This document shows positions 19,500-27,323 of a DNA stretch of 48,094 nucleotides, piece after piece. The stretch is from CAKZNE01 sp964485405. GTDB taxonomy: Bacteria; Bacteroidota; Bacteroidia; Flavobacteriales; Schleiferiaceae. The translations under genes were made by a program, and so were the position numbers. Under the pieces are notes generated by a model. It worked only from the letters and a program-made list of their open reading frames with translations. It had not been told where the DNA came from and made no database searches. Every line of letters begins with the position of its first letter. The stretch's first letter is position 1. The stretch spans positions 1-48,094 of the forward strand of contig CAZAJG010000033.1 in NCBI GenBank assembly GCA_964485405.1, read 5' to 3'.

Positions 19500-20129
19500 A
19501 TGAATTACTCATCCCGATACTTAGAAAAAGCTGTAGAGGAGATTTCTCACTTGCCCGGAATTGGTAAAAAAACAGCTTTGCGTTTGGCCCTTCATTTACT
19601 CAAGCAAGAAAAAGAACAGGTTTTTGGCTTAAGCAATGCCATTACCGAATTGAAAGAGAAAGTAGTGTATTGTCAATCGTGTGGGAACTTATCTGATAAA
19701 GAGCTTTGTGAAATTTGTAGCAATCCCAGTCGCGATCGTTCTCTAATATGTGTGGTGGAAGATATACGAGATGTAGTGGCTATTGAAAACACTGGACAAT
19801 ATAAAGGCATATATCATGTTTTAGGAGGTATTATTAGTCCTATGGAAGGAATAGGACCCTCTGAATTGAACATAGGAACTCTAGTAACAAAAGCTGAATC
19901 TGGAGATATTAAAGAGATCATTTTTGGTTTAGGTACTACAATGGAAGGAGAAACAACAACCTTTTATCTTTACAAAAAGCTAGCCGGTGCTTCCGTGATA
20001 TTGTCTGCCATTGCACGAGGAATTGCCGTAGGCGATCAACTGGAATATGCGGATGAAGTTACATTAGCTCGAAGCATAACGAACCGAGTTCCTTACGAAT
20101 CATCTTTTCAGCAGGATAAAAACACTTAG
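19500..20129 (+). CDS. recR: Recombination mediator protein RecR
   Basis: 209 aa from ATG 19500; an in-frame TTG at 19488 is part of the likely promoter and was not used. RecR loads RecA at gaps together with RecO and RecF. The helix-hairpin-helix LPGIGKKTALRLALHLL is at residues 18-34. The zinc finger uses C58, C61, C70 and C73, and the Toprim domain starts at ICVVEDIRDVVAIE (83-96), followed by YHVLGGIISPMEGIGP. Length and order match the family. The next gene begins 2 nt after the stop, which links this DNA-repair gene to a glycan gene group on one transcript. Confidence 0.97.
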   Translation: MNYSSRYLEKAVEEISHLPGIGKKTALRLALHLLKQEKEQVFGLSNAITELKEKVVYCQSCGNLSDKELCEICSNPSRDRSLICVVEDIRDVVAIENTGQYKGIYHVLGGIISPMEGIGPSELNIGTLVTKAESGDIKEIIFGLGTTMEGETTTFYLYKKLAGASVILSAIARGIAVGDQLEYADEVTLARSITNRVPYESSFQQDKNT

Positions 20130-20131
20130 AC

Positions 20132-21499
20132 TTGAAAACAAAACGGAGAAATGAAATCCTTCTCTTTTCGGTAAATGTGTTGGCCCGAATACCTTTCCTA
20201 AATGCAGGTTATGGAAGAGAGGAAGACGCTTGGTCTCAAGCATTAAACGCCAAGATAATTTCAGAAACAGGAGTATATGAAGTATCGCGTTTACCGGGGC
20301 ATCCATTATATGAAGTATTGTTATCTCTTCTCTGGCCACTTGATCATTCTTACTTCCTATACAACAGTCTCAGCACACTAGTTTCAGCATTAAGTGTTGT
20401 GTTATTCTATCGTATTGCAAAACAATTGCAGTTAAAATCGGCTCTTACATTAGGCCTCACTTTAGGTTTTATTCCAGTTGTTTTTATAAGTGGTGTTTAC
20501 ACCATCGATTATAACTTCGCTCTACTCTTCATTCTTTTATCCTACTACAAATTGCTTCAAAATCAGGTGGTTTGGGCGGGGGTTTTATTAGGCATTGCCA
20601 CGGGTTTTAGAATTTCTTCGCTCGGTTTTATCCTTCCCTGGATATTGCTATATCCACATCCTAAAAATTGGCCTTTTCTTTTTAAGCTTGGGCTGAGCTC
20701 TTTTATTATAGCCACATTGAGTTTTTCACCAGCTTTACTCACATACGGCATGGGCTTTCTTGATTTTCATAAACCTCCTTACGCCAGTTGGGCAAAAATC
20801 ATTTTCAAACTCACTTTCGGAATCTGGGGATTGCTCTTGTTTCTCTACCTTTTACTCACTACAGCATTCAGGAGCCTGAAGTACAAAGCGAAAGTCAGCA
20901 CACCACAATATTTCAAATGGTCTTTACTTATCATAGTTGGTATGCAACTATTTGTATTCTTTAGACTTCCTTTCAAGTCTGAGTTTCTAATTCCGGCACT
21001 TCCCTTTCTTCTGCTCTTTTTCGGATACTACTTAACACAAAACCAGCTCAAAATTCTCCCCTATATAGCTATTCTATCCTGCTTTTTGTTTGGATTTGAT
21101 TATGTGAGTAAAGAAAGAGGAAGTCCTCCATCCGAGGTTGCTCTTCAATTTGAAGCTGGTGGAAAAAGTATCTTCATTGACCCCATACAAGGGCCAGCCA
21201 TGATTGATTATAGAAAAAGATTGGTAAAGATGAATTTTGTAACCTCCGTTTTAAGTTGGATGGAGAAACAAGAAAAGCCTATTTTTTTAATTGCCGGGTG
21301 GTATTGGCCTCAGATTGTTTTACGCCAAAAAGCAGAAACCCCACATATTAAAGTTGACTATTTAAGTACTGAAAATGAGTTAAATGAAGCATACGGTAAC
21401 GGATATTCTATATTTTACCTTCCTGAAATAAATGAGGAAAATCATAAAAGTCAGTCTCATTATCTTGCGGACTCCTTAGGGACCTTATTAAACCCTTGA
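20132..21499 (+). CDS. GT-C-like multi-pass membrane glycosyltransferase (putative)
   Basis: 455 aa from TTG 20132; no in-frame ATG is available near the conserved N-terminus. About 10-11 hydrophobic segments are visible. The first outer loop holds the acidic motif YGREEDAW, in the place where GT-C enzymes (ArnT, PMT, PglB types) carry a catalytic Asp/Glu, and the RLPGHPLYE stretch after it is typical of such proteins. The C-terminal ~100 residues are a soluble domain. It probably transfers a sugar from a polyprenyl-phosphate donor on the outer face of the inner membrane. It lies 2 nt after recR and overlaps the GT2 gene by 1 nt (TGATG). Confidence 0.75.
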   Translation: MKTKRRNEILLFSVNVLARIPFLNAGYGREEDAWSQALNAKIISETGVYEVSRLPGHPLYEVLLSLLWPLDHSYFLYNSLSTLVSALSVVLFYRIAKQLQLKSALTLGLTLGFIPVVFISGVYTIDYNFALLFILLSYYKLLQNQVVWAGVLLGIATGFRISSLGFILPWILLYPHPKNWPFLFKLGLSSFIIATLSFSPALLTYGMGFLDFHKPPYASWAKIIFKLTFGIWGLLLFLYLLLTTAFRSLKYKAKVSTPQYFKWSLLIIVGMQLFVFFRLPFKSEFLIPALPFLLLFFGYYLTQNQLKILPYIAILSCFLFGFDYVSKERGSPPSEVALQFEAGGKSIFIDPIQGPAMIDYRKRLVKMNFVTSVLSWMEKQEKPIFLIAGWYWPQIVLRQKAETPHIKVDYLSTENELNEAYGNGYSIFYLPEINEENHKSQSHYLADSLGTLLNP

Positions 21500-23457
21500 T
21501 GAAACTATCAATAGTAATCGTAAACTACAATGTAAAGCACTTTTTAGATCAGTGCTTAAGCTCTGTTTTTGCTGCCACTAAGAACTTAGAAACAGAGGTT
21601 TTTGTGGTGGATAACAATTCTGTAGATGGGAGTATGGAAATGGTTGCCGAAAAATACCCTTCGGTTATCTCCATTATAAATAAAGATAACGTTGGTTTTT
21701 CGGTAGCTAACAATCAAGCTATAAAACAATCCAAAGGAGAATATGTGTTGCTCCTAAATCCGGATACAGTTGTGGAAGAAGGGACTTTTACTAAAACTGT
21801 ATCCTTTATGGATCAGCATCCCAAGAGCGGAGCTTTAGGCGTTAAGATGATTGATGGAAAAGGAAACTATCTTCCTGAATCCAAACGAGGATTACCCACA
21901 CCCTGGGTGGCCTTTTATAAAATTTTTGGTCTCTCCTCTTTCTTCCCAAAATCTAAAAAGTTTGCCAAGTACTACATGGGCCATTTGAGTGAGAACGAAA
22001 CCAACGAGGTGGAAATTCTAGCTGGAGCCTTTATGTTGATGCGAAAAGAAGCATTGGACAAATCCGGGCTTCTAGATGAAACTTTTTTCATGTATGGAGA
22101 AGATATTGATCTCTCCTACCGAATTGTTAAAAGTGGATACCAGAATTATTATTTCGCGGATACGAGTATCATACACTACAAAGGGGAAAGCACTAAAAAG
22201 GGCAGTTTGAACTATGTGTACGTTTTCTATAAAGCGATGATCATTTTCGCAGAAAAACATTTTAGCGGTTCGTATGCTTTCTTTTTTCGGTTTTTCATAC
22301 TCATGGCCATCTATTTAAGAGCAGGACTCTCTTTGGTTAAAAGGTTAATCAATGCTATTGCGCTCCCTCTTATGGACGCTACCATTTTGATAACCGGCCT
22401 TTATTACATCAAAGAATATTGGGAACATAATCACCGTTTTGTAGTTGGAGGAGAATATTCATTTGACCTCCTTAAGATTGCATTTCCTCTTTATGCGCTT
22501 GGCTGGATTGCTGGAATATTTGTGAATGGTGGTTATGATAAACCTACTCGTGCTTCTCAGCTTTTGAGGGGTATATTTATTGGATCCATCATCCTACTTG
22601 TAGGATACAGTTTAGTAAGTGAAGAGTATCGTTTCTCTAGAGCCATACTCTTATTAGGAGCCGTTTGGGCAGCATTGTCCATCCCACTTTCAAGAATTAT
22701 ACTCCAAAAAATTACAGGTTTAAAACTATTGGTGAATAACGATCCAAACAAAAGAGTAATCGTTATTGGTAAACAAGACGAAGCTCAACGCGTAGAAAGC
22801 ATGATCAAACAAGCAGGAGGTCAACTAGCCTATGTAAGCTTTGTAAGCCCCCCTGATTATGAAAATGAACATCCAAAATATTCTGGATCTATCGATCAAA
22901 TAACAGAAATAGCACGAGTATTTGATGTGAACGAAATTGTATTCTGTGCCCGAGATATAAGTAGTAATTTGATTTTACAAAAAATGAGTGAGCTCAATAC
23001 GCTTAAACTCGAAATAAAAATTGCTCCTTCTGAAAGCCAGTTTGTTATTGGTAGTAACTCTATCGACAATCAAGGATCTTGGTATAGTGTTCAGTTCAAC
23101 GATATTTCGCGTCCTACTAATAAAAGAGCGAAACGCATTTTTGATTTTGGCAGTGCGCTTTTAATGCTTTTACTCTCGCCTATACTCATTTGGTTAGTGA
23201 AGCCCAAAAAGAACTATTTTAAGAATGTTTACAATGTACTCTTAGGGAAAAAAACCTGGATCGCCTATGATGGTTCAGTAAGTACCAACCATCTTCCAAA
23301 ACTAAAAACTGGAGTGCTACCTACATCTGCAGCATTAAACTTGAGCTCATCCGATGAACTCGCCAAAAACCACATGAACCAACTCTACGCTAAAGATTAT
23401 AAAGTATGGAGTGACTTCAACTTTCTAGTTAACCACTTCCAAAAAGTAGGTCAATGA
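21499..23457 (+). CDS. GT2 glycosyltransferase fused to a sugar-transferase-like (PHPT N-terminal-like) membrane region
   Basis: 652 aa from ATG 21499; a TTG 3 nt upstream gives one extra residue and was rejected. Residues 1-~250 are a family 2 glycosyltransferase of the rhamnosyltransferase type (SIVIVNYNVKHFLDQCL, VVDNNSVDGS, LLNPDTVVEEG, GEDIDLSYR). Then come 4-5 transmembrane segments and a CoA-binding-like Rossmann domain (KRVIVIGKQDEA), as in polyprenyl-phosphate hexose-1-phosphate transferases. The last part starts like their catalytic domain (KRAKRIFDFGSALLMLLLSP) but continues without the expected catalytic motifs. It sits between a GT-C-like protein and a PhyH dioxygenase, with overlapping ends on both sides. 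Confidence 0.85.
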   Translation: MKLSIVIVNYNVKHFLDQCLSSVFAATKNLETEVFVVDNNSVDGSMEMVAEKYPSVISIINKDNVGFSVANNQAIKQSKGEYVLLLNPDTVVEEGTFTKTVSFMDQHPKSGALGVKMIDGKGNYLPESKRGLPTPWVAFYKIFGLSSFFPKSKKFAKYYMGHLSENETNEVEILAGAFMLMRKEALDKSGLLDETFFMYGEDIDLSYRIVKSGYQNYYFADTSIIHYKGESTKKGSLNYVYVFYKAMIIFAEKHFSGSYAFFFRFFILMAIYLRAGLSLVKRLINAIALPLMDATILITGLYYIKEYWEHNHRFVVGGEYSFDLLKIAFPLYALGWIAGIFVNGGYDKPTRASQLLRGIFIGSIILLVGYSLVSEEYRFSRAILLLGAVWAALSIPLSRIILQKITGLKLLVNNDPNKRVIVIGKQDEAQRVESMIKQAGGQLAYVSFVSPPDYENEHPKYSGSIDQITEIARVFDVNEIVFCARDISSNLILQKMSELNTLKLEIKIAPSESQFVIGSNSIDNQGSWYSVQFNDISRPTNKRAKRIFDFGSALLMLLLSPILIWLVKPKKNYFKNVYNVLLGKKTWIAYDGSVSTNHLPKLKTGVLPTSAALNLSSSDELAKNHMNQLYAKDYKVWSDFNFLVNHFQKVGQ

Positions 23458-24410
23458 AAGAAAAGCTAAAAGCCTGGTTGGGTAACCTTAAACTATCCTA
23501 CATCATTTATAACTTTTTTCATCAAAAGCAACTGCTTAGGAACAAAAGAGCTTATAAAAAATATGGAGTTAAACGACCTGCTTATTTTCCTATATCAAGT
23601 AAGTTGCTAGAGCACCTACCGGATGAAAAAGCTTGGTTAGATGCCAGTAGTTTAAAATCCATAGCATCTACCAATAATGAATTTAAGGCCTTACCCAATC
23701 GCATACAAGAAAGTATAGCAAATTGGTCAGAAGATGGATTTGCCATTATTCCCAGCTTATTTTCAAATCAAGATGTGGATACAATAAATCAAGAAATTGA
23801 AAGACTTGTAGAAGAAGGAACGTTGAAATGGTTGTACGGAAATAAAAAACTAATGTTTGCCTATCGCCACTCTGAAAAAATCCGACAAATTCTCAACAAA
23901 ACGGAGCTCACCCAAACGCTCAACTTTTTGTTAGGTAAAAAAGCAGACCTCTTCTCAAGTATTAACTTCTACCAAGGAAGTGAGCAACTCGCGCATTCAG
24001 ACAGCATTCATATGAGCACCTATCCAACAGGATATCTAATTGCAAGTTGGATTGCTTTGGAAGATATTCATGAAGACTCCGGACCAATTACCTATTATCC
24101 GGGATCGCACAAACAACCCTACATCAGCAACGAAGATTTTGATCATGGTGGCTCATACTTTAGGCTCGGTAAAGAACCTTATTTTGCTTATGAGAAAAAA
24201 ATTGCTGAGATCATAGACGAAAAAGGATGGGCAGCTCAAACCTTTCTACCTCAAAAAGGAGATATTTTGATTTGGCATGCCAACCTTATTCATGGAGGAA
24301 GCAAAATGTTAAAGACAGATTCGAGTCGCAAAAGCATGGTTCTACACTATTACGCGGAAGATGTGATATGCTATCATGAGATCACACAACGTCCCACTCT
24401 ATGGCCTTAG
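23454..24410 (+). CDS. Phytanoyl-CoA dioxygenase (PhyH) family Fe(II)/2-oxoglutarate oxygenase
   Basis: 318 aa, overlapping the GT2 gene by 4 nt (ATGA), so probably translationally coupled. The iron triad is visible: HSD at 181-183 and H280 (LIHGGS), with R292 placed to bind 2-oxoglutarate. GPITYYPGSHK at ~210-220 is the typical family turn. PhyH-type enzymes hydroxylate many small molecules, lipids and sugars. Here the position at the end of a glycosyltransferase group suggests modification of an envelope glycan or its lipid carrier (inference). Residues 1-60 are a basic N-terminal extension that might bind membrane. Confidence 0.88.
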   Translation: MKEKLKAWLGNLKLSYIIYNFFHQKQLLRNKRAYKKYGVKRPAYFPISSKLLEHLPDEKAWLDASSLKSIASTNNEFKALPNRIQESIANWSEDGFAIIPSLFSNQDVDTINQEIERLVEEGTLKWLYGNKKLMFAYRHSEKIRQILNKTELTQTLNFLLGKKADLFSSINFYQGSEQLAHSDSIHMSTYPTGYLIASWIALEDIHEDSGPITYYPGSHKQPYISNEDFDHGGSYFRLGKEPYFAYEKKIAEIIDEKGWAAQTFLPQKGDILIWHANLIHGGSKMLKTDSSRKSMVLHYYAEDVICYHEITQRPTLWP

Positions 24411-24445
24411 AGGGTATTGTTCGACTGATTTTAGGGTATAATCAT

Positions 24446-24453
24446 TACCTTTG
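24446..24453 (+). promoter_or_regulatory. Candidate -7 promoter element of the E2 acyltransferase gene
   Basis: TACCTTTG matches TAnnTTTG, 42 nt before the ATG at 24496. No TTG at the ideal -33 spacing is seen (the nearest, 24417-24419, is 26 nt away), so the site is tentative. Confidence 0.45.
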
Positions 24454-24495
24454 CACTCCTTTAAGAACAAAGATTTTCAACCTAGTAAGATATAA

Positions 24496-25836
24496 ATGGC
24501 ACAAGTAGAGCTTATTATGCCCAAAATGGGTGAAAGTGTAGCCGAAGCTACCATCATCAAGTGGTTAAAAGAAGAAGGCGAAACCATCGAATTGGAAGAA
24601 TCCGTTCTGGAAATTGCCACGGATAAGGTAGACAGTGAAGTTCCTTCTCCAACCGAAGGAGTTTTGAAAAAGAAACTCTTCAATGAAGACGATGTTGTAA
24701 AAGTAGGTGACCCTATTGCTATTATAGAAACAGATGCGGATGCAGCGGAAGCGACTCCCACTGCTGCCAGCCAGCCAGCAGTAAATGGACAAGAAACTGC
24801 TCCTGAGCCTCAGGAAGCAGCTCAAGTTGAAAAAATGGTGGCGCAAGCACAAGATACTGCTGATATTCCAAGAAGTGCCAATGGTAAGTTTTTCTCTCCT
24901 TTGGTAAGAAGTATTGCTAAAGAGGAAAGTATTTCTTTAGAAGAATTGGAAGGTATTAAAGGTAGTGGAGCTGAAGGAAGAGTAACCAAGAAAGATATAT
25001 TAAGCTTTGTTGAGAATAGAGGTGTAGCAACAGCAACTCCAACTCCGGCAGCAAAAGCGACCTCCTCTCCAAAATCTGTTCCAGCGGCAAAAACTGAGAT
25101 CAAGGCTCCACCCGTTTCTATGAATGAAGGGGATGAAATTATTGAGATGGATCGTATGCGTAAAATGATTGCCGATCATATGGTAATGTCTAAACATACA
25201 TCTCCTCATGTTACCTCTTTTGTTGAAGCAGATGTAACAAATATTGTAAATTGGAGAAATAAGATTAAAGGTGAATTCATGAAGAAGGAAGGTGAAAAAC
25301 TTACTTTCACGCCTATATTCATTGAAGCTATAACCAAAGCCATTAAAGATTTTCCAATGATCAATGTATCGGTTGACGGTACAACTATCATCAAGAGGAA
25401 AGATATCAATGTAGGAATGGCAGCAGCTTTACCTTCTGGAAATCTAATTGTTCCTGTAATAAAAAAGGCGGATCAGTTAAACCTATTGGGAATTACTAAG
25501 CAGGTTAATGATTTAGCAAATAGAGCTAGAGCCAATAAGCTAAAACCAGATGAAATTCAGGGAGGCACCTATACAGTAACGAATGTAGGAACTTTTGGCA
25601 ATGTAATGGGTACTCCTATTATTAACCAGCCACAAGTAGCTATACTTGCGCTCGGTTCTATCAATAAGAAACCTTCTGTTATTGAAACACCAGAAGGAGA
25701 CTTTATTGGTATCCGTCATAAAATGTTCCTTTCTCATTCTTACGATCACCGTGTTGTGGATGGTGCTTTAGGTGGACAATTTGTTAGAAGAGTTGCCGAT
25801 TACCTTGAAGAATTTGATCCGAACCGAAGTATCTAA
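24496..25836 (+). CDS. Dihydrolipoamide acyltransferase (E2) of a 2-oxoacid dehydrogenase complex
   Basis: 446 aa. E2 carries acyl groups on lipoyl-lysine and transfers them to CoA in the cytoplasm. The lipoyl domain is residues ~1-80 with K44 in EIATDKVDSEVP. A flexible Ala/Pro-rich linker follows, then the E1/E3-binding domain (~130-165, SPLVRSIAKEE) and a second Ala/Pro/Thr-rich linker. The catalytic domain contains H418 and D422 in SYDHRVVDG. Domain order and sequence fit branched-chain or general 2-oxoacid E2 of Bacteroidota better than pyruvate E2, but this is not certain. E1 and E3 are not in the window. The next gene follows after 9 nt. Confidence 0.92.
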   Translation: MAQVELIMPKMGESVAEATIIKWLKEEGETIELEESVLEIATDKVDSEVPSPTEGVLKKKLFNEDDVVKVGDPIAIIETDADAAEATPTAASQPAVNGQETAPEPQEAAQVEKMVAQAQDTADIPRSANGKFFSPLVRSIAKEESISLEELEGIKGSGAEGRVTKKDILSFVENRGVATATPTPAAKATSSPKSVPAAKTEIKAPPVSMNEGDEIIEMDRMRKMIADHMVMSKHTSPHVTSFVEADVTNIVNWRNKIKGEFMKKEGEKLTFTPIFIEAITKAIKDFPMINVSVDGTTIIKRKDINVGMAAALPSGNLIVPVIKKADQLNLLGITKQVNDLANRARANKLKPDEIQGGTYTVTNVGTFGNVMGTPIINQPQVAILALGSINKKPSVIETPEGDFIGIRHKMFLSHSYDHRVVDGALGGQFVRRVADYLEEFDPNRSI

Positions 25837-25845
25837 TACCTAAAC

Positions 25846-26613
25846 ATGGAATTAAAACTTAAAAGACCGATCTGTTTTTTCGACATTGAGTCAACTGGAG
25901 TTAGTGTTGTAAAAGACCGTATTGTTGAGATCAGTGTTTTAAAAGTTTATCCAAACGGAACGCATGAAAGCCGCACTTGGTTGGTAAATCCAGAAATGCC
26001 CATTCCTGAGGTTACCACAGCTATTCATGGTATTACCAATGAAAAAGTAGCGAATGAACCTACCTTTAAAGAGCTAGGGAAAAAAGTTCATGAGATGATA
26101 AAGGATGCGGATTTAGCTGGATACAACTCCAATAAATTTGATATTCCTATGTTGGCGGAAGAGTTTCTAAGAGCAGAAATAGAATTTGATTTCAGCAAAA
26201 AGAAAGCCGTGGATGTTCAAAATATTTTCCATAAAAAAGAGCAACGCACACTCTCTGCAGCCTATCGCTTTTATTGTGATCAAAACTTAGAAGATGCACA
26301 TACGGCAGAAGCAGATACCAAAGCTACCTATGAAATCCTCAAGGCCCAATTGGAAAGGTATCCAGATTTAGAAAACGATATTGACTTCTTATCAAGTTAC
26401 TCAAACCGTTTTCGTGCTGCAGATTTTGCCGGTTTTATAATTCTTGATGAAAACGATAACGAATTATTCAGCTTTGGGAAATATAAAAATCAAAAAGTAG
26501 AAGAAGTTCTGGATAAAGATCCTGGCTATTATGGTTGGATTCAAAAATCAGACTTTCCATTATATACTAAAAAAATACTCACATCCATTAAACTCAGAAA
26601 GCTACAAGGGTGA
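25846..26613 (+). CDS. DEDDh 3'-5' exonuclease with ExoX-like C-terminal module
   Basis: 255 aa. Exonuclease residues are D13 and E15 (FFDIESTG), D99 (NSNKFDIPML), H152 and D157 (HTAEADTKA), the full DEDDh set of the DNA polymerase III epsilon / RNase T fold. Residues ~195-255 form a small extra module with FSFGKYKNQKVEEVL and PGYYGWIQKSDFP, seen at the C-terminus of ExoX-like exonucleases. It is too short and not paired correctly to be a polymerase subunit, so it is probably a repair exonuclease. It lies 9 nt after the E2 gene and overlaps the FAH gene (GTGA). Confidence 0.9.
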   Translation: MELKLKRPICFFDIESTGVSVVKDRIVEISVLKVYPNGTHESRTWLVNPEMPIPEVTTAIHGITNEKVANEPTFKELGKKVHEMIKDADLAGYNSNKFDIPMLAEEFLRAEIEFDFSKKKAVDVQNIFHKKEQRTLSAAYRFYCDQNLEDAHTAEADTKATYEILKAQLERYPDLENDIDFLSSYSNRFRAADFAGFIILDENDNELFSFGKYKNQKVEEVLDKDPGYYGWIQKSDFPLYTKKILTSIKLRKLQG

Positions 26614-27221
26614 AAATTATTTGTGTAGGACGAAATTATGCAGACCATGCTAAGGAGTTGAATAATCAAGTTCCTACAGAACCTGTAATCTTCCTAAAGC
26701 CTGAAACCGCTCTTGTTCCAAAAAGGAATCCATTTTTCCTCCCTGATTTCTCTGAAGATGTTCACTATGAAGCAGAATTGGTAGTGAGAATTAATCGTAT
26801 CGGAAAAAATATCCAAGAGAAATTCGCCCATAAGTACTACTCTCAATTAACGGTTGGCTTAGATTTTACGGCCCGTGATATTCAAAAAAAACTAAAAGAT
26901 AAAGGCTTGCCTTGGGAAAAAGCAAAAGCTTTTGATGGTTCAGCAGCTATTGGAAATTTTATTAACGTTAAAGAATTAGAACAGCCTGTTAATCCAAAAT
27001 TCAGCTTAAAAATCAACAATGAGCTAAAACAGGAAGGTCAACCAAACCTAATGATCTTTAGTATAGACCAGCTTTTAGCGCATATATCCACTTTTTTCAC
27101 CTTAAAAATCGGAGACTTGATTTTTACGGGAACCCCTGCTGGTGTTGGTAAACTCGAAGTTAACGACCGCCTAGAGTTATTTTTAGAAAACAAATCTGTT
27201 CTTCAGCTAAACGTAAAATAA
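26610..27221 (+). CDS. Fumarylacetoacetate hydrolase (FAH) family protein
   Basis: 203 aa from GTG 26610, overlapping the exonuclease stop as GTGA. The short FAH fold is clear: KIICVGRNYADHAKEL at the N-terminus, PVIFLKPETALV, then metal-binding acidic residues in the HYEAELVVRI stretch, and LIFTGTPAGVGKLEV near the C-terminus. Members of this length are metal-dependent hydrolases or decarboxylases such as acylpyruvases and oxaloacetate decarboxylases. The exact substrate cannot be told. It is the last gene of the E2-exonuclease-FAH unit. Confidence 0.88.
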   Translation: MKIICVGRNYADHAKELNNQVPTEPVIFLKPETALVPKRNPFFLPDFSEDVHYEAELVVRINRIGKNIQEKFAHKYYSQLTVGLDFTARDIQKKLKDKGLPWEKAKAFDGSAAIGNFINVKELEQPVNPKFSLKINNELKQEGQPNLMIFSIDQLLAHISTFFTLKIGDLIFTGTPAGVGKLEVNDRLELFLENKSVLQLNVK

Positions 27222-27250
27222 ACAGACCCGGGTCTTAAGAAATTCAAGCA

Positions 27251-27279
27251 TTGTCAATTGCTTTGTCTTGTTATATTTG
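27251..27279 (+). promoter_or_regulatory. Strong Bacteroidota promoter for the 1608-aa surface protein
   Basis: TTG at 27251-27253, an 18-nt spacer and TATATTTG at 27272-27279: a full match to TTG-N17-23-TAnnTTTG. It leaves a leader of about 38 nt before ATG 27324. Confidence 0.75.
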
Positions 27280-27323
27280 TATTTGTCTAGTTTTATATTT
27301 TTTGCTTAACGAATTTTTTAACT

